Notes under the pieces: model-generated
Told to the model about the DNA's origin: nothing
Database searches by the model: none
The model's input: only the letters and a program-made list of their open reading frames with translations
NCBI GenBank assembly: GCA_041495205.1
Contig: JBGQCF010000007.1
Span: forward strand, 6,682-70,681
From: JAHFRG01 sp041495205
GTDB taxonomy: Bacteria; Pseudomonadota; Gammaproteobacteria; Burkholderiales; JAHFRG01
Direction: 5' to 3'
DNA: 64,000 nucleotides
Made by a program: the position numbers and the translations under genes
Shown here: positions 57,968 through 64,000 of the stretch, piece after piece
How positions within the stretch are numbered: the stretch's first letter is position 1
Layout of the letters: every line of letters begins with the position of its first letter

Positions 57968-59242
57968 TTACAACGCCTTTTCAATTTCGGCGACAACCTG
58001 GGCCACGGAAGGCAGTGCACTCTCGCGGAGCTTCCTTAGCGGCAGCGCCACCACGGTATCAGTGCGGTAAACATGTCCTGAATGGTCAATTCCGGGGGTG
58101 GCGACCGGTATGTAAACATCCGGTTCCCTATTGAAACTCATGCCGCTGCGCCCGAGCACCACCGTGGGAACGGCGGTTTCGGGCGGCGTGCGTTTCTCGT
58201 TGAAGCTGGAAATCCACAACAGCGCGTCCGCTTCGTTTTTTTGCAGCATGCGTTGGGCAGAGAAATGACGCGGATCATAATCAGGGTGCCCGCTCCCAAA
58301 ACCGGTGCGTAAGGGGAAGCCGCTTTGCCAGCTGCACACCTGGTTGGCGGTCACGTCGCCTTCATTGCCGCCCAATGGAAGACCGGAAAAGCGCGTGCCG
58401 CGGTTCAAATCCTTCACCAGCTCGCACAGGCTTTGCACGGCAAGCTCCGCATGCTTGAAATCAAAATCTGCGGCAGCCCAGGCGAGCACCCCATAGCGTG
58501 CGTTTTGCATGCGTTTGGCAAGCTGCTGCAATTCGGATAACGGTACGCCTGCAACTGGGTCAATCTGCATATGCCGCCCGGCGATAAGGCAGCGCACGGC
58601 GCCTGCTATTTCGCCGATGCGCGTGACGTCGCAGGCGATGACGGTCGGTTTACGCCCGTCGGGGGCGGTACCCGCTTGAGTATCCAGTCCGCGTCCCAGG
58701 TACACGACTTCGCGGGCGTTGCTGCCAAACAGCGCATCGCGGTTCCAGATATAGCGCTCGAAAAAGCGCGGAAAACGGGTCACCACGTCGGTGCCGGCAA
58801 TCACCAGCAAATCCACTCGGTTTCTCACTTCGCTCAAAGTAGTGGTAAGCCAGCCGCCATCCTGCAGCGCCAGCACGTTACTCATGAAATTCACGCTGTT
58901 CATGTGGTCCACCACTGCACCGATGCGGTCGGCGATTTGCATCAGCGCGCGCATCCCCGCCACATCGGTGCCCAGGCCCGCGATCAGCGGTTGTTTTGCT
59001 TTCTTGAGGATAACTGCTGCCGCAGCCGCGGCGTTTTCAAGCGAAGCGGTTTTTCCTGCGCTGCGCGCTGAAATGGCTTTGGAGGTACTTAATCCGGCAA
59101 ACGCCCTGGTGCTGATAGGGCAGCCGTTGGCCATGACTTCAAGCTTGCCGCGTTGCGCGGCGACGCGCAGATCATCGCATGCGAGTCCGCAAAACGGGCA
59201 AGGCACTTCATCCCATACTCCGGGAGATAAAAGTTGCGTCAT
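57968..59242 (-). CDS. fhcB: Formyltransferase/hydrolase complex subunit B
   Basis: A 424-residue subunit related to the molybdenum/tungsten-binding FwdB/FmdB of archaea, starting MTQLLSPGVWDEVPCPFCGL. Residual cysteines CPFCGLACDDLRV and NGCPISTRAFAGL remain. It is thought to have lost the metal cofactor in methylotrophs and to serve structurally. It begins the leftward operon fhcB-fhcA-fhcD-fhcC-gluQ-OMT. The start at 59242 matches the family; upstream extension does not. Confidence 0.9.
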   Translation of the reverse strand: MTQLLSPGVWDEVPCPFCGLACDDLRVAAQRGKLEVMANGCPISTRAFAGLSTSKAISARSAGKTASLENAAAAAAVILKKAKQPLIAGLGTDVAGMRALMQIADRIGAVVDHMNSVNFMSNVLALQDGGWLTTTLSEVRNRVDLLVIAGTDVVTRFPRFFERYIWNRDALFGSNAREVVYLGRGLDTQAGTAPDGRKPTVIACDVTRIGEIAGAVRCLIAGRHMQIDPVAGVPLSELQQLAKRMQNARYGVLAWAAADFDFKHAELAVQSLCELVKDLNRGTRFSGLPLGGNEGDVTANQVCSWQSGFPLRTGFGSGHPDYDPRHFSAQRMLQKNEADALLWISSFNEKRTPPETAVPTVVLGRSGMSFNREPDVYIPVATPGIDHSGHVYRTDTVVALPLRKLRESALPSVAQVVAEIEKAL

Positions 59243-59541
59243 GGAGATATTCCGCTTGCCGCCAGAGGCGGATTGTAGTGGTAAAGGCACATACTATGCC
59301 AACGTGCAATGTTTGGGTAGACGCGGCGCGCGGTGCAAGCCGCCAAAATTTTGCTGTATATTAAGCATATATTCATCACACGGCAGTGCGGCAAAATGAG
59401 CCGTCATGCGCTGATAAAGCGACACACTGCTCCGCGCGCGTCGCAAACAGATTTTTGGACTGCGGTGACCGGCTTGAAATACAATGAGAAAACCGGTGGC
59501 ATGATAGTTGCTGAACCTTTCCGGATTGAAATCACAAGATA
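59243..59541. other. Divergent intergenic region of the H4MPT cluster
   Basis: About 300 bases between fhcB and the RFAP synthase gene with no convincing gene. An AT-rich island (about 59342-59385, including TATATTAAGCATATATTCAT) and TTGGAC at about 59456 with TACAAT at about 59480 are possible promoter parts, but spacing is not standard. It presumably controls both operons. Confidence 0.4.
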
Positions 59542-60552
59542 ATGAATGGTTTGCTGAATACCGATAAGGAAGCCCAGAGCGTAGTCGTGGAGGCTCCGGC
59601 GCGCTTGCACCTGGGGTTCATGGATTTGAACGGTACCACCGGCCGCCGCTTCGGCAGCCTGGGCTTGACACTCGAAGGATTCAGCACGCGCATTTACGCG
59701 GAGCGCGCTGCAATGTTTTCGGTTGAAGGTGCGCAAACGCAGCGCGCGATGCGTGTGCTGCGCCGTCTCCACGAGCGGCTGCGGTTTCGCGGCGCAGTGC
59801 GCATGGCGGTGGTGCAGGCGATACCCGAGCACACCGGTCTTGGCTCCGGCACGCAGCTCGCCATCGCCGCGGGCATTGCGGCAGCGCGTCTGTATGACTT
59901 GAATCTCGGCGCCAGGGAAATCGCCGCAGTGCTGGATCGTGGAAGCCGCTCCGGCATCGGCATCGGCGCATTCGACGAAGGCGGATTTCTGATTGACGGA
60001 GGCCGCGGCAAAAGCGATGAGCCGCCGCGCATAACCAGCCGGATCACCTTCCCGTCACAGTGGCGGATATTGCTGATTTTCGATTTGCGGGCGCAGGGCC
60101 TGCACGGCGCCGATGAGGACGAGGTCTTTCGCACATTGCCGCAGTTCCCGGAAGCGAGCGCTGCGCATTTGTGCCGCCTGGTGCTGATGCATTTAATGCC
60201 GGCGCTGGTGGAGGCCGATGTTCAGGAATTCGGAAAAGCAGTAAGCGAACTGCAGCGCGTGGTGGGCGATCATTTTGCCCCGGCACAGGGCGGACGTTAT
60301 GCCAGCCGCAAAGTGAGCGAAGTGCTTGCCTGGCTGGAGAGCCAAGGCGTGAATTGCGTCGGCCAGAGCTCATGGGGGCCGACTGGTTTTGCGGTAGTGG
60401 ATTCGGAAATCCGCGCAGGCAGTCTGCTGCGGGACGTGGAAGCGCGCTGGGGAGCGGACAGCGCGTTGCGCTTTAAAGTTTGCGCCGCGCGCAATCGCGG
60501 TGGAGAGGTGCTGCTGCAACAACGCAGCATCAAGACCGGCACGATCGGATAG
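59542..60552 (+). CDS. Beta-ribofuranosylaminobenzene 5'-phosphate synthase
   Basis: A 336-residue GHMP-kinase-fold protein of the RFAP synthase family (MptG-like): VEAPARLHLGFMDLNGTTGR, IPEHTGLGSGTQLAIAAGIA, RSGIGIGAFDEGGFLIDGGR and SSWGPTGFAVVDS. It joins 4-aminobenzoate (or 4-hydroxybenzoate) with PRPP to start the arylamine part of H4MPT. It leads the rightward operon, with mtdB 19 bases downstream. Confidence 0.9.
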   Translation: MNGLLNTDKEAQSVVVEAPARLHLGFMDLNGTTGRRFGSLGLTLEGFSTRIYAERAAMFSVEGAQTQRAMRVLRRLHERLRFRGAVRMAVVQAIPEHTGLGSGTQLAIAAGIAAARLYDLNLGAREIAAVLDRGSRSGIGIGAFDEGGFLIDGGRGKSDEPPRITSRITFPSQWRILLIFDLRAQGLHGADEDEVFRTLPQFPEASAAHLCRLVLMHLMPALVEADVQEFGKAVSELQRVVGDHFAPAQGGRYASRKVSEVLAWLESQGVNCVGQSSWGPTGFAVVDSEIRAGSLLRDVEARWGADSALRFKVCAARNRGGEVLLQQRSIKTGTIG

Positions 60553-60571
60553 ACCAACTCTCACGGGGCTT

Positions 60572-61480
60572 ATGCAGAAACTTCGTTTGTTTTTATTGCA
60601 CATGATTACGCCCACCCCAAATGTCAGCCCGTTCGATGTGAACATGGCCTATGACGCCGGGTACAACGCGGTGGCGGCGTATACCAATATCACCCTCGAC
60701 CAGGTATCGGCGCTTACTCAGGATGCGATTTTTTCGCGCGGGCCGAACGGCGTGAAGCGCACCGGGATTTTCATCGGCGGGCGCGAAATCGGCATGGCGG
60801 CAGACATGCTGGATGCCGCAAGACTGGCGATGGTGCCCCCGTTTGAGGTGTCGGTGTTCGCTGATCCTTCAGGCGCCTTCACCACTGCGGCGGCGATGGT
60901 CGCGGCGGTGGAAAGGCAGTTGAAACGCGCGCATCACTGCGATCTGCAAGGCCGCGAAGTGCTGGTGATGGGCGGCACCGGGCCGGTCGGCACCGCCGCC
61001 GCGGTGCTGGCTTCCGGAGCCGGGGCCAAGGTGAGGATTGCCAGCCACAGCAGCGCCAACCGGGCGCGCATGTCTTCGCAAGTCGCCAACGCCCGTTACG
61101 GCGCCACCACCGAACCGGTGGACGCGAGTTCCGAAGAAAATAAATCGGCAGCGATCGGCGTGATGGAAGTGGTGATGACCACCGCCAAGGCCGGCGTGCA
61201 GGTGCTGAATCAGCAATTGCTGAAGCAGGCGTCGCGCCTGCTGGTGGCTGCGGATATCAACGCTGTGCCGCCCGCCGGCATCGAAGGTGTCGGCCTGATG
61301 GACGACGGCGTGCCGCTTGCCGCAGGCTCGGGCAAGGCGGTGGGGATTGGCGCGCTGGCGGTCGGCAATATCAAATACCAGGTGCAGCGCGGCCTGTTTG
61401 AAGCAATGCTGCACGCGGAAAAACCGCTGTATCTGGATTTCCGCGACGCATTTGCATTGGCGCGAAAATATGTCAGCTGA
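60572..61480 (+). CDS. mtdB: Methylene-H4MPT dehydrogenase MtdB
   Basis: A 302-residue MtdB: LLHMITPTPNVSPFDVNMAY, DAIFSRGPNGVKRTGIFIGG, VPPFEVSVFADPSGAFTTAA and VMGGTGPVGTAAAVLASGAG. It oxidises methylene-H4MPT to methenyl-H4MPT with NAD or NADP, the entry step of formaldehyde oxidation. It differs from the MtdA at 11796 in the N-terminal half. The ATG 60572 lies after GGGGC. It overlaps the next gene. Confidence 0.92.
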   Translation: MQKLRLFLLHMITPTPNVSPFDVNMAYDAGYNAVAAYTNITLDQVSALTQDAIFSRGPNGVKRTGIFIGGREIGMAADMLDAARLAMVPPFEVSVFADPSGAFTTAAAMVAAVERQLKRAHHCDLQGREVLVMGGTGPVGTAAAVLASGAGAKVRIASHSSANRARMSSQVANARYGATTEPVDASSEENKSAAIGVMEVVMTTAKAGVQVLNQQLLKQASRLLVAADINAVPPAGIEGVGLMDDGVPLAAGSGKAVGIGALAVGNIKYQVQRGLFEAMLHAEKPLYLDFRDAFALARKYVS

Positions 61481-62591
61481 AAGCAAAGCTTTCCTAATCG
61501 CAGCGCTTACCGGCAGGGCGCTGGCGCAATCCGCCAGGCGCGGGGGCTTTCCGGTGGTGGTGCTGGATTTATATAACGACCTGGATACGCACCGCTACGC
61601 CCGGCACAGCCGGGCGGTAGCGCAGCATGAGCATGGTTTCGATGCGTCGGCGCTGCTCAAAGCGGCGGACGAGTTGTGCCCGCCGCAACACTGCGCCGGC
61701 CTGATATGCGGCTGCGGTTTCGAAGACCAGCCGCAGCTGCTCAAGCAGCTTGCCGCAGGCAGGCCGTTATACGGCAATACTGCGGAAACAGTGATGCGGA
61801 TTAAAGACCCGCGGCAATTTTTTGCGCTGCTCGATGAACTTGAAATGGCGCACCCGGAGGTGCGCTTCGCGCCGCCGCGGCCGGCTTGCGGTTGGCTTGC
61901 AAAAAAAATCGGCGGCTACGGCGGAACTCATGTCTTGCCGGCCGCCGGCAGACAACCGGATGGAATGCATTACTACCAGAAACTCGAGTCAGGGCGCAGC
62001 ATGTCGGCGACTTTTCTCGCCGACGGGAAGCAATCGCACATTATCGGTTTTAACGAACAGTGGACCACCAGCGCCGGATCACCTTTTAGTTATGCCGGCG
62101 CAATCAGCCATGCGAAACTCGATGCCGTTTTACAAGCGGAGATCGCGCGGAAACTCGATCAACTGGTGCAGGCAACCGGCCTCGCGGGGTTGAACGGCAT
62201 GGATTTTCTGCTGCGCGGCAATGCATACCGGGTGCTGGAAATCAATCCGCGGCCGTGCGCAACCATGGATTTGTATGATGCAGATTGCACCGAGTCCCTG
62301 TTTGCCTGGCACCTGCGCGCCTGCCGTGGTGAATTGCCGCAAGCGCAGCTGGTCACGCAAAAAATCACGAGAGGGCACGCAATGGTGTATGCCGAGCGGG
62401 CGCTGCGCATACCCCTGAATATGAGATTCCCGGAATGGGTAAGCGATATTCCGGGTGCAGACAGTCATTTCGCGCCGGGCGCGCCGGTGTGCATGGTGCA
62501 TGCGCAAGGCGCATCGGCGCAGCAGGTGAAGCGGCTGCTGATGCAGCGGCAAGCAGCTATCGCAAGGGCGATAACGGAGGAAGCGGCGTGA
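61470..62591 (+). CDS. ATP-grasp enzyme of the H4MPT cluster (orf17 type)
   Basis: A 373-residue ATP-grasp protein (MSAESKAFLIAALTGRALAQ at the start; GLNGMDFLLRGNAYRVLEIN, the ATP-grasp metal and nucleotide region, at about 240-260). Homologues (orf17) are usual in methylotroph H4MPT clusters and are needed for C1 oxidation, probably in cofactor assembly. Its start overlaps the mtdB stop, and the stop overlaps the mch GTG. Confidence 0.8.
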   Translation: MSAESKAFLIAALTGRALAQSARRGGFPVVVLDLYNDLDTHRYARHSRAVAQHEHGFDASALLKAADELCPPQHCAGLICGCGFEDQPQLLKQLAAGRPLYGNTAETVMRIKDPRQFFALLDELEMAHPEVRFAPPRPACGWLAKKIGGYGGTHVLPAAGRQPDGMHYYQKLESGRSMSATFLADGKQSHIIGFNEQWTTSAGSPFSYAGAISHAKLDAVLQAEIARKLDQLVQATGLAGLNGMDFLLRGNAYRVLEINPRPCATMDLYDADCTESLFAWHLRACRGELPQAQLVTQKITRGHAMVYAERALRIPLNMRFPEWVSDIPGADSHFAPGAPVCMVHAQGASAQQVKRLLMQRQAAIARAITEEAA

Positions 62592-63610
62592 GCGCACAAC
62601 GCCATGAAATTACCGGAGGTTCAGCTCTGCACGTGCAGGCTGCGCAGTGGCCGAGCGTCAACGGTCAAGCCGCGCCTTTGGTTGCAGCGCTGTTGCGCGA
62701 GCATCAGGCGCTGCGCCTTGGCGTGACGCGCGGGCCGCAGGGCCACACCATCGTTGACGCCGGAATTACTCATGCCGGCGGGCTGGAAGCAGGACGGCGC
62801 ATCGCCGAAATCTGCATGGGAGGTCTGGGCACGGTGAGTCTTTCGTCAAGCGCTGCGCGCTGGCCGCTGCAAGTAATCGTACATGCCAGTAACCCGGTGT
62901 TGGCGTGCTTGGGCAGCCAATATGCCGGATGGAGTTTGTCGCACGGCAGCGGCAAAAGCGCGTTTCATGCTCTGGGTTCCGGGCCGGGACGTTCGCTCGC
63001 CTGCAAGGAAGAGTTGTTCGCCGAGCTTGGCTACCGTGACCAGGCCGAGAGCACCTGCCTGGTGCTGGAAGTGGACAAGCCCCCGCCTCAGGAAGTGGTG
63101 GAAAAAGTGATGCGCGATTGCAAGGTTGGGGCGGACAAGCTCACCTTTATTTTGACACCAACGCGCAGTCTCGCCGGCATGGTGCAAATCGTGGCGCGCG
63201 TGCTGGAAGTGGCTTTGCACAAAGTCCATGCGCTGGGTTTTCCGCTCCAGCATATAGTAGACGGCGCGGGAAGCGCGCCGCTGCCGCCGCCTTGCAAAGA
63301 TTTCGTTGAAGCGATGGGACGCACCAATGACGCCATCCTGTTCGGCGGGCAGGTGCAGCTGTTCGTGAATTGCAGCGATAGCGAGGCGAGCGAGCTTGCA
63401 CAAAAGCTGCCTTGCACGGCTTCGCGCGATTACGGCAAGCGCTTCGCGCAGATTTTCAAGGACTGCGCATATGATTTTTACAAGATCGATCCGATGCTGT
63501 TCGCTCCGGCCCAGGTCATCGTAAGCTGTCTGGAGAGCGGCAACAGCTTCCGCGCCGGCAAGCTCAACACCGAGTTGCTGGACGCTTCATTCGGGGGCAC
63601 CAATGGTTAG
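62588..63610 (+). CDS. mch: Methenyl-H4MPT cyclohydrolase
   Basis: A 340-residue Mch: GGLEAGRRIAEICMGGLGTV, IVHASNPVLACLGSQYAGWS, FHALGSGPGRSLACKEELFA and CKVGADKLTFILTPTRSLAG. It hydrolyses methenyl-H4MPT to formyl-H4MPT, the step between MtdB and Fhc. GTG start at 62588 overlapping the upstream stop (GTGA). The C-terminal end overlaps the next gene by 8 bases. Confidence 0.93.
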   Translation: MSAQRHEITGGSALHVQAAQWPSVNGQAAPLVAALLREHQALRLGVTRGPQGHTIVDAGITHAGGLEAGRRIAEICMGGLGTVSLSSSAARWPLQVIVHASNPVLACLGSQYAGWSLSHGSGKSAFHALGSGPGRSLACKEELFAELGYRDQAESTCLVLEVDKPPPQEVVEKVMRDCKVGADKLTFILTPTRSLAGMVQIVARVLEVALHKVHALGFPLQHIVDGAGSAPLPPPCKDFVEAMGRTNDAILFGGQVQLFVNCSDSEASELAQKLPCTASRDYGKRFAQIFKDCAYDFYKIDPMLFAPAQVIVSCLESGNSFRAGKLNTELLDASFGGTNG

Positions 63611-64000
63611 ACATATCGCCATCATCACCGATGATCCGGGCTGGCACGGCCGGCAGTTGCGCCAGGCGTTCGCTGGGCGCGGCTGCGAAAGCCAGTACGT
63701 ATCCTTGCAGAATTGTTATTTCGATCTCGCGAATGCGCGGCATGGCGTGGTAATGCGGGGATTCAAGCACAGCCTGCCGGACGCGGTTTTCGTGCGCGGC
63801 GTACCCGGCGGCACGCTGGAGCAGGTGATTTTACGTTTGGATATCCTGCATGCACTGCGCGAAATCGGCGTGCCGGTTTACAACGATGCGCGCGCTATCG
63901 AGCGCAGCGTTGATAAGGCAATGACGAGTTTTCTGTTGAAGCGCGCCGGCATTCCCACTCCAGCAACCTGGGTCTGTGAATCGGCGGCACAGGCGCGCGC
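63603..64000 (+). CDS. ATP-grasp ligase of the H4MPT cluster (RimK/orf9 type), partial
   Basis: The gene begins at ATG 63603 (MVRHIAIITDDPGWHGRQLR), overlapping the end of mch, and runs off the window. The visible residues include AVFVRGVPGGTLEQVILRLD, VPVYNDARAIERSVDKAMTS and LLKRAGIPTPATWVCESAAQ, typical of RimK-like ATP-grasp ligases that add glutamate or similar. In methylotrophs such a gene (orf9) is part of the H4MPT cluster. Its C-terminal half is outside. Confidence 0.78.
   Translation, partial: MVRHIAIITDDPGWHGRQLRQAFAGRGCESQYVSLQNCYFDLANARHGVVMRGFKHSLPDAVFVRGVPGGTLEQVILRLDILHALREIGVPVYNDARAIERSVDKAMTSFLLKRAGIPTPATWVCESAAQAR

Noticed and set aside
1..64000. CRISPR arrays, prophage, rRNA and tRNA genes
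   Set aside because: No regularly spaced direct repeats, phage structural genes, rRNA segments or cloverleaf-forming tRNA sequences were noticed on reading. A dedicated scan could still find a tRNA that I missed.

Overview
The window looks like one continuous piece of a betaproteobacterial chromosome, probably from a free-living C1-oxidising member of the Burkholderiales or Nitrosomonadales. The basis is the ribosomal gene order (infA then rpmJ after secY), the protein sequences, and the co-occurrence of tetrahydromethanopterin (H4MPT) and tetrahydrofolate (H4F) one-carbon genes. The order is inferred from family knowledge; no search was run.

Layout. 1-8.4 kb is the end of the spc operon and the alpha operon (rplE partial, rpsN, rpsH, rplF, rplR, rpsE, rpmD, rplO, secY, infA, rpmJ, rpsM, rpsK, rpsD, rpoA, rplQ) with a clear terminator. 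8.4-10.5 kb holds a SAM hydrolase gene between two copies of a hairpin repeat, then a DUF488 gene. 10.5-13.3 kb is a folate-linked C1 and serine-cycle group (gckA, mtdA, fch). 13.3-18.1 kb has uvrA, a YajR-type MFS exporter and ssb. 18.1-20.2 kb is a bufferin-type RiPP metallophore operon (bufA, bufB, bufC). 20.3-33.5 kb is mixed housekeeping: an ABC-2 exporter, fmdB-like, DUF502, aspS, nudB, nadA, a YbhP-like phosphatase with clsB, an Atm1-type exporter, pbpG and egtD. 33.6-38.2 kb is lactate oxidation (lutA, lutB, an aldehyde dehydrogenase, lutC). 38.4-42.2 kb has a Kef-type antiporter, a YbdK ligase and an ion transporter. 42.3-47.7 kb is a TRAP transporter with an amidase. 47.9-53 kb contains a tartronate-semialdehyde reductase, a CBS protein, a CinA-like protein, a strongly charged seven-residue-repeat protein, an MFS transporter and a class II amidotransferase. 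53-64 kb is a divergent H4MPT cluster: fhcB-fhcA-fhcD-fhcC-gluQ-O-methyltransferase leftward, and RFAP synthase-mtdB-ATP-grasp-mch-ATP-grasp rightward, running off the end.

How the parts fit. MtdB, Mch and FhcABCD take methylene-H4MPT to formate, and the RFAP synthase and ATP-grasp enzymes probably build the pterin or methanofuran-like cofactors. Fch and MtdA reverse formyl-H4F to methylene-H4F for assimilation, and glycerate kinase with tartronate-semialdehyde reductase feeds C2 and C3 units into central metabolism. The lactate operon, TRAP transporter and EgtD suggest a facultative, oxidative lifestyle.

The most unusual signal is a set of roughly 275-bp inverted-repeat elements lacking an obvious transposase. 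Four full copies, one 48-bp remnant and one solo end share GGAACCTCTGATTAAGTC-type ends. A fifth full element has a related core but different ends. They lie at gene boundaries, twice inside the ribosomal and RNA polymerase operon, and their right end carries AGAGG at ribosome-binding-site distance from rpsH, ssb and egtD. Other unusual features are a 66-bp tandem duplication that gives L30 a new N-terminus, a partial lutA copy differing only by silent changes, and terminator-like hairpins after bufA and dctP.
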